Shown here piece after piece: positions 49,715 through 63,700 of a stretch of 64,000 nucleotides of DNA (positions are counted from its first letter, which is position 1; each line of letters opens with the position of its first letter). Below the pieces are notes generated by a model. That model was not told where the DNA came from. It saw only the letters and a list, made by a program, of their open reading frames with translations, and made no database searches. Origin of the DNA: Phoenix dactylifera. Its lineage: Eukaryota; Streptophyta; Magnoliopsida; Arecales; Arecaceae. The stretch spans positions 11,424,694 to 11,488,693 of the forward strand of contig NC_052405.1 of assembly GCF_009389715.1 (NCBI RefSeq), given 5' to 3'. Position numbers and translations under genes: made by a program.

Positions 49715-50191
49715 TGGCTTTTTTTTTATTTTTTTATCCCCCCTCTCTCGTAGTGGTGGGAATAGTAGTGGTCTTTGGTGGAATAAAGTGGGCGCCGACT
49801 AGTTGGATGGCTGCTGCAAGCAACTCCAAGGATATCGTGCGTCACGTAGGGAAAAATTGTGGGTGTGAATAAGCCAAGATTTCATGGTGGGCGCTGGCAA
49901 ATTATGATGGATCTGCAATGAGGGAAGTTAGATATTTTTTTTCCAATGCATCGCCATGTTCCTTAAATACACACATGATGCATCGAACGTGCTTTGATAG
50001 GTTTTCTTTGGCTATCCAGTTTGCATACTTTTAGATGTGGCGTGCAGCAACCGTCCCATACTTCGTATATTTTTTGCCTCGAGTCTGGCCCATATGCATG
50101 TAGAAAATTATAGAGAGAAGGATCCTACAAATTTTTTCTTTTTCATATGCTATATGAGGATCTTAGTTCCATATATCCCAGTTATTCATCA

Positions 50192-50844
50192 AGAAGATCT
50201 GAGATATTTATATAGAACTAAAGAGCCTTAAAAAAATAACTTCGAGCTAGTTATTTTGGGTGAGGTCCTGGGCTGTTACAGTCTATCTTTGGTTTTTTTT
50301 TTTTTTGGTAGATGGTTTTATCCACTTGGAAATGAAACAAAATTTTAGCATCTTCTGTTTGGAATTTGGATGCATTTCTTCTTCTTTTTCTCAAAGTTCC
50401 TTCAAAAGAATTATTATTGGTTTGCCATCAGACAAATTCCAAGGCTCAAACTTTGAAACTCTGCCCATGTGGAGGAGGGCTTTTTTCCACTTCGTGGAAC
50501 TTCGAGAAGATCTTGTGTATTTATACAGAACTAAGGAGCTCAAAAAAATACCTTCCAGCTAGCTATTTTGGGTGAGGTTTTGGGTTGTTACGCACTTTAT
50601 TTTTTTTTTAGCGGGTAGTTTTATCCACTTGGAAATGAAAAAAAAAAATTAGCATCTTCTCCTTCAAAAAAAAAGCAGGCTGCATATTTATGTTTGTTGG
50701 GAATTTGGATACATTTTTTGTTCTTTTTCTCAAAGTTCTTTCATAAGAATTATTATTGGATTGCCATCAGACGAATTCCAAGGCTCAAACTCTGAAACTT
50801 CGCCCAGTGGAGGAGGGCCTTCTTCCACTTCGTGGGAATTTCGA
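50192..50844. repeat. Tandem duplication, two units of about 310-340 bp
   Basis: Units 50192-50500 and 50506-50844 share 'tagttttatccacttggaaa', 'caaagttc', 'agaattattattgg' and 'attccaaggctcaaac'. Identity is about 85-90 per cent. The block is upstream of the chitinase promoter and non-coding. Confidence 0.85.
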
Positions 50845-51899
50845 GAATTATTCTTTCAAACGGAGATGGTGGGAATCATGCGTGCTTCATGGATGAGAAG
50901 TCATTGATTTGGACCTTGGATGCCAATTTGCATTACATGGTCAACAGCGAAAGGATAGGAGCGCATGGCAGTACGGCTTGCCACGAGGTGCCTAGTTGAC
51001 TTGGTATCTTCTTTTCTTTCTAGAACAACAAAGTCAGAGACAAACCTCGTGTAAGCGCTGCCAATCATCTCACCATCAAAATTTTCAAATAGATTAAAGC
51101 TGTAGTACTTTTGGCGTGTGATGTTTGGGAGTCAATGACTCATTTTTTAATGAGAAGTTAGAAGCGAAGGATAGTGGAAGATAACAGGGTTTGACATTGG
51201 ATATTTGACTATCATCCGGATGCTCTTTCCAGCCTTAAAAGTCTTGTTCTGCGCCGCCAAAACACGGTCAATATATAAGACATTGTCAAAAGATTACAAA
51301 AGTCCTCCCTGGCTAACTGTTGAATAGTTTAGGCGAGATATCGAGAATCCATATGATGAATGCCTTAGATTTCCGTATCTTTGTTTACCAACATGTTATA
51401 TCTCTGTTTATCAGCTTATGTTTGAGCAATGCAAATATGTAGCATCTCTGAACTTGTTTATATGATAAAGAGTCATGGTTACACTGAAGCTCCTGCTGCA
51501 AATAGTTTTAGGGCCCTTTTTGTTAAAGCACTTGGAGTTACTATAAATTTGGGATTGCATGTTGTTATGATTTAAGCACTGGCTGTTATTTTTCTGGCTA
51601 GTTAATGCAACGCAAAGCGCAATATTTGTTTGTTTAAGAGCAACCAGCTCATGAAAATTGACCATCAGTCAGGATGTGTTGCTACATTAAACAAAGGTTT
51701 TCTGATAAGTTTGCAGTTAAGCATGATTTGAACTGTTGCAATTGCTCGGCCAATTGTGACCAAACATGAGCTTACTAGTAATGTTGATTGATCTCTCCAG
51801 CAAATTATTTGATGCGATTGCCCTTGTTATCAACTAATGAGGGATGCAGCTTGGATATAGAGGATGGTACACAGCCGAGAGTGGTGCTACTCCTTTGAA
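50845..51899. other. Intergenic stretch with no recognised feature
   Basis: No gene or clear repeat is supported on either strand. Confidence 0.4.
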
Positions 51900-52562
51900 A
51901 AGTGGTGTGAAACTGGCTGCCATGCAGGAGTACCTTACATCACCGAGGGGTTGCTATTCTCCTCTTCTACAAGCAATGTGTAGATACTGAGGAATCTATC
52001 AACCATATGCTATTTGAGTGCCATAGAGCATAAAAGGGAGGAGTCACCAGAATTTGGAGGCTTTTCTTCAGCACATAAAATGGAGGAGTCACCATGGAAT
52101 TTGAGTTCAAAGAGTGATTGCCTTATGTTATGTGGCCTATCATATTTGACTAGCCTCCTAGTGATTGTAATGAAAGTACTCCGCATCTAAAATTTCTTTC
52201 AGACCAAGAACTCGAAGAGGTTTTTAATAGCTACAAAACTCTAGGGTCCTAGGTTCTGCATCTTGTGTGATTCGCTTCTTCTAGGAACCTCCACCGTGAT
52301 CTTTCTCAAGATCAACTTCGATGTTAGTGTAAAGAATAGAGGATAGCATGGAGGAGCCATCTTTGTTGTCTGCGATGCAGGATCAACGTGGCGGCAATAG
52401 ACAAATCCCCACTTTATGACATTAATAATCTCATTGGCTGAATAAGAGTTGTGTGGAAGGGGCTAGTTTGTTGCCATCAATTCACTAATATCCCCTTGTT
52501 GGATGATGTTCAGAGGCTTATAGCAAATATTATGGTCAAACATGTTTATAAGAAGGATGATA
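51900..52562 (+). mobile_element. Degraded LINE remnant (zinc-knuckle and RNase H-like parts)
   Basis: Around 51966-52035 one frame reads FYKQCVDTEESINHMLFECHRA, the zf-RVT motif near the C-terminus of plant LINE polyproteins. About 280 bp on (52312-52385), INFDVSVKNRG and GGAIFVVCDAGSTW match the start of the RVT_3 RNase H-like domain. Stops interrupt the frame, so it is dead. This is the same protein family as the remnant at 16152-16454, but a different part of it. Confidence 0.65.
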
Positions 52563-52564
52563 GT

Positions 52565-53690
52565 TGATGGGGGGCAAAATGGATCGTCCTGCTCGCTACA
52601 GTTGGGCCATCCAATTTCAGCCAAATAGACTCCAGCATCGGTTGAGCCGGACCTTGGTCCCGCTAAGAGCCAATCCGAGCTTGAACTTCATCGAAGGCTC
52701 AGCCAATCTTAGACAGGTCTCTCCGTTGCTACAACCTGCGCTGACCTTCTCCGATGCTCATAGCAAGGCGTCCCTCATGGGACGAAGCCGTGAGGGAGAA
52801 ATTGTCGTGCACGAAATGCGCACGTGTGTGCTCCCCCAAAGCGGACAGTACCTTTCTCTCCACCGAGCTGTTCCAGCACACTCCATAGACAGTACACCCT
52901 GACCGAGCTCAGGACGCCCCTATATTCACTGACGCATCCTGACCGAGCTCGGGGTGCCTTATTCAATAATGCGCTCCGACCCCCGAGCTCGGGGCGCTCT
53001 ACCGAGCACATCTCGGAATCAGGGACGCCGGGCTAGCCTCAGCACTCGTCAAGCCGACCTCGCCGAGTATATGATGCGACCTCTCAACAAGCTCGGCCTT
53101 GCTCACGGCCGCATCTACGAGCATGGCCACACCCACCTACGTGGCCGTACATCGCAACACCTCCCCACCATGCCTTACCTGCTGGCCAACAACAGTCAAC
53201 GACAACGCCATGCTACTCCGACTATCCCCTTCTACGACCGTCAATGCCTTACCGTTCACAAGAACGGATCGCGCTGCGTGCCACAAGCAAGCCTCCTCTT
53301 CCTCAACACTTCGGCAGCTCTCTTGACTCCTCCGACATGGTCACCTTCGGACCAAATTTAAACCACAACAATAGTATAGTGGACTGGATGACATCCTTCG
53401 TGACCGATCACAACAGCAGGAGGCTCCTCCTATTTTACCCCAATGGCTCCGAGATGTACTTAAGACGGATGCCGGTGGTTGTATCTATTCAAGGAGGCAT
53501 TCACTCTGATATGCACAGGTATGCATGACAGACTAAATGTTTGGGCATTGCATACTTCAATTTTTGCAGAACATTTCACATTACGTCTCCATCTCACCCA
53601 CTATTCCGACCACTCCATCTCACCCACTATTCCAACCACCGCTGTCACCATACAAGCGGCTGAAACGATGATAGATTTGAAATAGTACTG
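52565..53690. mobile_element. GC-rich block, possible LTR or LTR-element fossil
   Basis: This GC-rich stretch differs sharply from its AT-rich flanks. It has a repeated 'gaccgagctcggg' phrase and promoter-like text near 53430, suggestive of a Ty3-type LTR fragment. No reverse transcriptase, integrase or gag was recognised. Family and ends are uncertain; it is broken. Confidence 0.35.
52896..53015. repeat. Three-unit repeat with GAGCTC core, about 40 bp period
   Basis: 'ctgaccgagctcaggacgcc', 'ctgaccgagctcggggtgcc' and 'acccccgagctcggggcgct' occur at about 40 bp spacing. The last contains a 14 bp palindrome (ccccgagctcgggg, 52981-52994). Confidence 0.75.
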
Positions 53691-54690
53691 ATAGGACACT
53701 ATGGGATGAGTGGCTCGAATTAAGATCCATAATTATACAGCAAATTTGAAGAAACCCCCAACAATTGAACCTATGATCAGATATTAACACATCATCTCAC
53801 ATAAAATTACTCGATGAATGCCCTGAAGGGGTCCATAACAGGACTAAAGAAATGATCCAGTGGCTCTAACTGAAAAGAATATTGATTGCATAAACAAATG
53901 CATAGAGTTTCATAGAGCTCTCCATTATCAAAAATCACTAAACCATCTAAAATATAGTTCGAATCAACATTTTTTTTCTCGATTGCAGAATTCCTCGCTT
54001 GCTTGCAAATTCACTACCTTGCACAGTTGCACCCTCTCTCAAGGTTCCATGTTCAAGTTTGTAATGACTTCATGGCAACAAAAGAAAAATTTAAGTTCTT
54101 AAAACTCTACTCTCTGCATCGCAATTACTTGATGAACTCCCATAGCTTGTGTAAACTTATGTTATCAACAAGTTGTCCATAATAAACAGTGTCACAAATA
54201 CATATAGTAGGTGAAAAGTAAGGGTACAATCCACTAAAAAAAGAGTGCCTCTCCTCAAGAATATAATGCCGTACAAATATGATACATGGAAGAAAGAATA
54301 TAACAGAAATCAACTCGGGTAAAATCAAAAGAAAAACTGACCACTAGCAATTGATTGATTAATGCGGAAGCGTTCTTCATTAGAGTAGAACATTTGAATA
54401 TGGCCTTTTCCATAAAATATTTAAATATGATCTTTACTCCAAACCTGCAAAACAAAGTGGCAACCCTCCTCTTTACAAAAAAAAAAAAAAAACCTCCATT
54501 GCAACGGAGAGCTCATTTGTGATCTTCCACTCCCACCACTTCTGGATTTTTCCTTCATCTGATCATCAAAGCGGCATGTCGCACCGTAATCCTTCTAGGC
54601 TCCTGATAATTTAGCCTTCAGCAATCATACAAACAACAAAAAAGGGTGACAATTGCATGCATTCGGTGCAATGACATGATATCCGAGCAA
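53691..54690. other. Intergenic stretch and probable DPH2 3' UTR
   Basis: AT-rich, with no supported gene. The last few hundred bases (about 54500-54710) probably belong to the DPH2 3' UTR. An A run lies near 54477-54492. Confidence 0.4.
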
Positions 54691-54710
54691 TCATGTCAAG
54701 CTTTTCCCTA

Positions 54711-57700
54711 CTACTTCTCATCCTCGTAAGCAGATGCCTTGCCAGTCCTACCAATTACATAAGATTGAGGAAGAGGATTTTCATACTGCATGTTCAGACC
54801 TTGGAACGATCGAGCTGCAAAAAACTCTGCCCCGAATCTAGCTTTTCCTTTAAATAACACAGAATCTGTACACTGGTTTTTCAAATTCAGAGCCTTCTCT
54901 GTAGCCTCCGCCAAGGCAAGAGACGACTCCTTGTGTTCTCCATTTTCTGTCAGCATACAAGCTCCAATTATTAGACTCACGAATAATAAGAGAAAGTGAC
55001 AAACAGAGAGCAATTCTCGGTAGCCTATGTTCGAAGAAAATGGAAACGGGTTTATTAATCCCGACCCAGGTGCAGGCGGGATTCCCCAGGTCACTGGCAC
55101 CAGCCCCTGGTGACTTTACCAACCAAGCCCGTTGGTACCCACAACATATGATTTGGATATATGAAGAAAAGTAATGAAGCCAAGGGAATGTGCAGCAAAG
55201 AAGTTGACAATGAAAGTGTCAGCTAAAAGCAGAGGTCATTAATTAAAAGCATGTAATAAAATCTATTCATGAAAAGCACTTAATTATTATGAAATTAGAA
55301 CATCAAGGGGGATAATATCTGTATCCATCTTTATGTATGACACAAAGAATAACTAAGCTCATAGTTAATCATGTCCAAGTAAGTTTCATTGGCTAGATCA
55401 ATTTTTTGGTGGTATAGATAGAATGGATCAGTGCAAGAATAAGGTAATCACTTCCAATCTTCCATTAGAATAACAGAAATATTCATGAATTATGTTCAAG
55501 ATTGCTCAGGTCAGTGTTGTGTGGCCTTCTTCTAAAAATAGCAACAAAGTGATCAGTTTCAATAGTTCAAAGATGCAGTGAGATCGATCATTCTTGATCT
55601 AGAAGTGCAACAACTTTTTTCATTATTTTTATGTTATAGCTACATTTGTTCAAGAAAAGCTAATATTAGAAAATAAACAGATTCTTGTTTAATTATCATC
55701 CATTACATGCAGAGTCATCTTTTACTGCCCTGCACACAAAACAAAAGCATAGGATGGTAATGATCCAATTCTAGGATCCAAATGGAAATCACTGATTGCC
55801 GCATGTTGGATATCTGAATAAAATAATGCCTTTAACATGACTAATGAGTAAACTTTCATGCAAATCCAACTTTTAGCTGTAAAAGATTAATGAGCATGAA
55901 AATGAAATTTAATAATTCAACAAGCACATAATTAAGGATCATATCACAAGAATAATACCTAGAGGCTGAATATCTTCGACATAGCCTCCTTGAATAAAAG
56001 AAAACCTAGCTTCTTCTGTGTCGTTGACAACTTCAGATGTAGTAGAAGCTGTCAAATCCTGAAAATTTATCACATATTTTCCTGTCCATTTGCTTCCCCT
56101 GATAAGATCAGGACTATGATTAGATTAAAAATAAAGATGACAAATTGTTTTATGCAGAAAACAAGTTCGTTTAAGTAAGATGACAAATTGTTTTAGGCAG
56201 ATAACAACTTCATTAATGTAACTATGTAAAGAAAAGGAAAGAATTGCATCACTAGACTACCAAAGTGATCCAGGGTCACAAATTCACATGACCTGAACAA
56301 TTATGCATGGATAGGCCATGACCAACGACTTGAATTTTGCCTATTTATACGTGATTATGCAATTCATTACTTCAAGCAAGGAAAGCCAGTAAAACATGTT
56401 CACAGAAATGTGTGAAGTTCCTTTTAGCGGGGAAAAACAAATGAAGTGTCAGAATGGAGAAAATAACCCACCTATTCTTTTATGGTGTTTAAAATAACAA
56501 ACATGGTGAAAGTAGAACTGGCATGAATCAGCAATTAGCTTTATGATTTGCCATGTTTGATCTTCTTACAGATTTCAAAGAAAATTAAATACATCATAAT
56601 AATTAAAGAAAGGTGATTGAAAACTGGCCAATCCGTCCACATATAGAAAAAAAGCTAACACTCATTTACAGTTACTAACAAATATCATCTACATATAACT
56701 TAACTGCCAAAGCGGTTAAGAGCTTTTGCACTTCTGCAAGAAATATGCAACTGACTGTAATACTTATGAACGTTAACTTTCCTTGTAACTGCTGGTATCT
56801 AATGAACCATCTCATCCTTTGGTACTCTCTTACTGTATGTAAAACATCAAGTGCATAACCGCAAGGATTCAAGTCCTGATGAGACGTGGCGAGACGGGGG
56901 TGTATGCTGTTCCACGGAAAAATCCAGGACAGTCCCATCCCACAGGACTTGAATAATTGCATGAGGATGTTCCCTCTGCAATCTGCAGAGAAAGAGGAAA
57001 GAAAATTCAAGAGGCAAAAATAAACATCCAAGAAGGAGCATCATAGACAGTTTCTAACTATTAAATATATGAATAGCCAATAACCAATCGGAGAGTGATC
57101 ATGGTGGTCATTGCTCTCATACATTGGAGAAAAAAATCAATGTATTCTCCTGAGTTATTCAATTATTGCAGGTGTTGTGAAGTTGAAGCAGAAGTGATGC
57201 AACATGCATGGTATGGAGGCTCAAAAGCTAGCTTGGGCCGGGCCTAGTGCTCGGGGATTTTAAGGCTTTCTGCCCTGTTTGCCTGTGCATGTATGTGCAT
57301 CCGTCTGTGAACACCCAACTGCAGTCGCAGCTAATACAATGAATAAAATCAAATAACCAGTTGCAAGTGGCTGCAGAAAGTTAACATAGCTGCAAAGATG
57401 CGATGGGCAAAACCAAATAACCGGCTGCAATACTGGGACTCAGATGAATTAAGCAATTCAGCATGGCACAGATTTGGATATTCAAATAAAATTGCACCTG
57501 CTGAAAGCTAATACGGCTTCAAAAGGGGTGATGACTGGAGCCAAGAATTCTTTGCTATCCAAAAGTGCAGTTTGGGCACAAGAGACATAAACAAAAACAT
57601 CACACTGCAAAACAAGAAATTTGATTGAGATAATTCAACCATGACCAAATAAAGAAGAGTAAATCTGTGCTGAGCTTGTAAACAGTAATTACCTCAGGAA

Positions 57701-60700
57701 AGTTGGCGAGTTTGGCAGAGTTTGGTCTTCCCATAACAAGTGTGTAGGACTTCTTCCCAGCCCTCTCAATCAGTTCTTTCATTTGTTGAATTATACGAAG
57801 ATAACCAGCTGGAAAAGGCAAAACCAATTTAACATAAAATGCCCGAAAATAGAAACCTGTTTGGCATGAATTTTAAAGAATAACTTTTTTTTATTTGTTC
57901 TTATCTTGGTCCGTAACAATGTAAAATACGATGTAAAATACGCCATTCGTTCAACCCCTCAGCAGTAAGAAGGCAGAAGAAACATTGCACAAAGAGCACA
58001 TTTTTTAAGAAGTACTCTTAGGTATAGCAGGGAACTTTATGATCATATATTGCAGAATAAGGAAATATTTTTGAGTCACAATAAAAGGATATCAGTTGTC
58101 TTCAAAACATTGGAGAGACATTTCAACCGTCATGACTAGATGTCAATTCAAAACCTAAGTCCCAAAAAATGTAAGTCCCTTAGGATGAGGAACAATTATC
58201 TAGGTCACAACTTGAAAACTTCCAAATGTCTGGGAAGTTGCTAATGAAGTTAAACCCTAAACAAATAGCTTGGGTAATCGACTTTAAATTCATGATTTCT
58301 AGGAATGACAGATATCATAGATTAGTCATTTAGGTCCAAAAAAAAAAAAACTCCAAATGTTTGAGAACTGGTTGATAAATATTCACTCAAAATCAAATAA
58401 AAGGTTAAACCATAAAATTGTGATACTACAAAGTGTAGATATGAGAAAACGTGCAAAGTGAACTTATCCAGTCCATAACTTTTGCAGTATATATATCACA
58501 TATTTCATGATGAAGGGTCCTAGATAGAAGGTCATTTACAGGTTGACAAGTTATTGTGTTAAAGATCTTTCAGCATGTCATGGCTATGACAAGAAAAGCT
58601 GCATAGTAGAAATTTCTTTGGGTTTAAAAATTCATGGTGAATGTGTTGCATTTGTCCTGATGAGTGATGACTGGTCCACATTATGCAAGATTAAAAGTTA
58701 GAACTAAAGTTCCTCAGAAACTTTATAAAAAATAGAAGTATGGGATCATTGATGATTGAAAAAGCAATTATAATAGCATATAGTCTCAAAAACATAGCCG
58801 TTTCAATGATCCTGTAAGAGAGTTTACCCAGAGAAAACCTTTGCAAAGAAAATTAGCAGAGTAAACCTTTATTCCAATCACACCTTGTACGATAATTTAG
58901 GATCAATGTTAATTGGATCTGCAACCGACATGGGTTTTATCTATATCATCTGTGAAATGATAATGTGGCCCTATTTCAAAATATAGCATGAATATGTCTA
59001 ACAGAATATATGAACGAATCTCTAAATTGAACATACCAACACCAAGAGTGCCCACCAAAATTCCAACAATGTTTGCATCCTTTGCTTTCTCCACAAGGTA
59101 ATATCTACAGAAGTGATATATATCAGGGCACACTGTCGGTGAGCATAGAACAGTTCTCTCCATGTCCACAAGTTGATTGGCATATTACATGCTTAAAGAA
59201 AGGCATACAAGAAAATATTACATCAAATACCTTCGCTTAAGAATCCTCCTCTGATAAGCAAAGTCCTTCAGCAAGTTACTTTGCTCTGCATCATACCTGA
59301 CTGAACATGACCAAACCTTAGAACACAAAAACAGCTCCAAAAAATATCAACATAATTATGGATGGAGAGAAGGAATTATTTTCTTATGAATCCATATTTT
59401 ATGCATGTATTTTTGCATTTAAAAGGATAAAAATATAATTCTGACTTATAAGGAATTAAGAAATACTTTTAACAAATAATAAAATCTTTAAACTAAAAGG
59501 CCTAGATATTTAATTGACTTGCAGCATACACTCAAATTCAAGCATCCTAAAGTCTTTCCAGATTACAGGATCCATTGAATATAATAATGAGTAGTATTAA
59601 AAGATGAGAAGATGATGATTCAAAAACAAATAACAAAACCAAGAGTTATCTCACCTATTTCACAATTGTTGAATGTAAGCACAACATTGGTAAAGGCAGG
59701 GTTCTCAGAACCAATCCAGAACAACAAATAGTCCTCCATCTTGTGGCCTACTGGCATATTCCATATCAGTCCACCAAGACTGTATTTGGTACAAGGCTCC
59801 AATTTATTGCAATCAACAGAAATAAGACTAGAATTTCCATTTGCATACTTATGAACTTCCTCAATATCAGAAACACCATTATGAGAATATAATTGCTCCT
59901 TCTCTGTCATTTTATCCCCTGATGGATTTATACTTGAACAAGCAACCTCTGCAAAGTGGACACTAGAGTTGGACACACTAAACTGCAACAATTCAGCCAT
60001 TACGGTTTTGAGATTCTCCAAAGCATGTGCATATTCCAATCCATATAGGACCTGCGCTTTCCGCACATAAAACAAAAAAAATTAAGTAATTCACAAAAAT
60101 ACGCATTGAAATATGTAAAATCAAATCAGATGCCCTACTTTGTACTTTGTATGTTCTGCCAGAGCCTTTTGGACAAAGTGAGAAAAGCAAATCATAAAGC
60201 AATAAATTACACTGCTTATGCACTAATCAATAACATGATTCATATCGATCATTCTATAAAACGAGAAAAATAAGTATGGCAACTAAAGTATACAGGCAAT
60301 GAAGAGAATGTAAACATGAAACAAAAGCAAAGACGAGTGGCATGCTCAATGTGTTGCATACTAGTAATGACAGTGAAAAAGAATGATGTTAATAGCAAAG
60401 GCATTCCTTTCCTTTTTTTTGAAAAAATTGGGGGGCAGGCAGTTGAAGTGGGAGAGAATAGCAAAGACATTCAAAATGACGACACTGAAGAAAAAAGCGG
60501 CAAACTATGTAAAGAGATAGAAAGTAAAGAGAATTATAGTGTCTATAATGAAGATCAGAGGAGGTTCCCACACACAGAATACTTAACCTGCAGAGCAGGG
60601 TAAGGGCAGTGAAACTTAAGGGAAGTAGGGAACTTGGATAAAGGTTAAAAGAATTCCAAAAAGGAGAGCCATTTATAGAAAATAAATGTCAAAAACAAAC

Positions 60701-63700
60701 ATGGAATACATAAATCCAGCAACAAATAGATTCTAGAGGGTCTACTACTTCTCATGAATCGATTGTGCAAATTGATGTACATATCATGTTATATTACTAT
60801 GGAAGTCTAAGAGGGGCAGCCCCTCTTAGACTTCTCAGGTTTAGAATAGAACGAACACCCTCGAGAACTTGGTTTGGAGCAAGCAAAGCAAGAGGCAGGC
60901 CCGCAGTTCCTTTTCTTCGGTCAGTCATTCCCGGCAAGCAATCAAGCATTCCATCGAAGCAAAGGAGGCAAAGCAGTTCCTTGAGTTTGTCCATCGAGCC
61001 AGTAGCACGCTTGCAAAGGGTTGAAAGCGGACAGATGCCATCAAATTGTATGTGAAAAAAATGCCTTAAATCCGTTCTTAGAGTTCGAGAAAAAAGCGCA
61101 TTTTTTTGAATAAAGGGGGTGGGAAAGCTGCAGTAATTCTTTGGAAAAGTTCTGTCATAAATGGATATTAAGTGCAGGAATGCATGCTGAATGGTAATGG
61201 AAACAAGTGCCAAAATATGAACAAAAGTAGATAATTCAGTTCAAGTACCACAATCTAAAGGCATCAGTTTTGATTACAAAATAAAAATAGATTGCATAAG
61301 AATCAAAAAGATGTGGCAACATCCACTGCAAATATCTTTTAGTTTTTCAATTAAGCAAAAAATGTCCGTAGATAATGTGTTTTGGATCTACGTTACAGGA
61401 AAATTTTTCATATTGAAATATCTCACCTAGTCATTGGAAGACATATATCTTGGCTAAAATAAAAATACAAATGAGATTTACTAGCTTTTAGAAGTTGGGC
61501 CCTCAACATCGATATAACTTCTTTAAGGAGAAGAATGTGCAAGTTCATATTTAAAAGAAAACTTACAGAAATAACTTTTTTACTGAGATTACATATTTTT
61601 GCATGCTTTAAGATGTTCAGATGTTGGATTCTCTGACAATTACACCATAAACAAAAGGATCTTTAAGGACAAGCAAAGCCTTGTGTTGCTTGTGCCCATA
61701 CCAGGATCCAATTACCTTGACCCAGGATTTCAAAGGTATCTTGAAGAAAACACATATTTCGCTGCATCAAGCAGGGAGACATGTTCTTATAGTAAACTGA
61801 TTAACTACAGGAGTTCAGCTTTGACCATAAAACCTAGAGATACATAAAGTAATTTGCATTCATGACGAGCTTTTTATATATTTTTTTCTTGAGAATGATG
61901 TATGCTGAACTTATGAAGTTCACAATAGAAAATAGGCAAATATGTCTTAGGGTTTTACTTTAAAAGAACATATTAGGGTATTGGTTACCAATCATAAGTA
62001 AGTCTTGCTTTATCATGTTCAATAAATATTCTATAGCGTAAGTTTTACTTTATCATGTTCAAAAAATGTTCTATAGCATGCGACTATCTTTTCTAGACTT
62101 TTGCACAGAGCTTAGACCTGTCATCATCAAGGTTTGGTATATTGATCCATACCACCCAGTATGGGTGTATACCACTCTGTACCAGTAAGTTACGAGGCTC
62201 AATACAGTAATGCACCGACACATGGTACAGATGCGGTCTCACCTCCAATAGTATACCATGTGTTGTTATGGGGAGTGCACCATACCAACCCATACCATGC
62301 AGGTAAGCTACCAAAATGGTGCCTGATACCGGTGCAACAAACCTTGGTCATCATATGGGTTGCATGAAATATGCACTTATGCAGAAAATGATAGTGCTGA
62401 TTGACTTTCATTTAAATCTAATCATCATTGAGGTAAGAGTGATAAGTTATTCAATCCATACCACTATATGCTTGCTGGCGGTGGATAAGCAGTGACGCAG
62501 AGACTCCGCACAAGCATTTACATCAATAGAGGCTTTCCCAAAAACGAAAAGAGCCGGCAGAGTTGATGTTCTGCAAGTAGTAGAAAAGAGAATCTGAACT
62601 TTGCTGACAAACAAAGCAATATGAATCAATTCAATACATCAAAGGAAAAGCCGAACAAAACTCCTAAAACCTGATACTAATGTAAAATTAAACATAAATT
62701 CAAGACACTTAAGTTGAAGAAGCAAATTTTTGAATAAACCACCACTTACAGGGGGGGAAAAGGAAAGTATGAAAGTTGATTCTTTGAAATACTGAGACTG
62801 ATATAACATGACAAGCAATAGGGTTGAAAAATGGAACCTCAGCCATACAGTACAAACAAGTTTAACTAGCTGAGCCATTTCAAACACAATAATCCACAAA
62901 TCCATGTCCTTTGCCACCCAAAATTACAGTCACAATTATCTATGCTGTTTATTTCCAAATCCAAAGATGTGACTGCAAACACATAGTTTCGTCCAGAAAT
63001 ACCGTAAATGCAATTCACACACACCATGAGCTAACATCTCAATTCAAACCCTGAAATTTTAACTAATCGAACAAAACAATCTAGGAACTAAAAGCCCCAA
63101 ACCCAAAGCCTTTACCACTAATACTCTTCGGAGAACTAAACTTCTCTCCTGAGACACATCAGCCCTGAATTCCCAGTCTCAAACACCATCTCTTAAAATT
63201 AAAATCTCCAAAGCCAAGAATACTATAACTTCTGAAAACTAATCAACCCACCCAACAACATGCCACTCAAAGGTCCATTCTTTCTCCACCACTAAGGCAG
63301 TCGCTTCACCAATTACCCCTAAAGACAACCTTCTCCAACCTTAAAACTTTTAACACATCAAACGTCCACTAAAAACTAATGTTTCACCTCAAGACCATAA
63401 AAGGTTTAACTCATCAAACTATTACAGCAGGATCTAAACCCAAGTACCCACAGCCCATTACACTAAATATTTTGAGCAAGAAGCCTCTCACAGATCCCAT
63501 CTTTATCAGCCACCAAGCTAAAATCTACAAAGAGCGACCTAAAAGACACGATCTTTTAGAATCAAAAGCCAATAAAATCGAAAACTCCAACCACCCAGAA
63601 TCGCAGAACTCGATGAGAACTTACGGGCTCATGCACGCGTGGCCATAATGCACCACACAGTCGGCGTCCACATGCGAGGCCCCGATCTCGTCAACACAAC

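Noticed and set aside
54947-55122. Upstream extension of the last DPH2 exon
   Set aside because: The frame stays open into the intron, but a clean acceptor at 54948-54947 and phase match place the exon start at 54946.
56675-57044. Possible extra DPH2 exon on the minus strand
   Set aside because: Exons 57604-57498 and 56098-55959 already join in phase through AFSRGSKWTG. The ORF has no DPH2 likeness.
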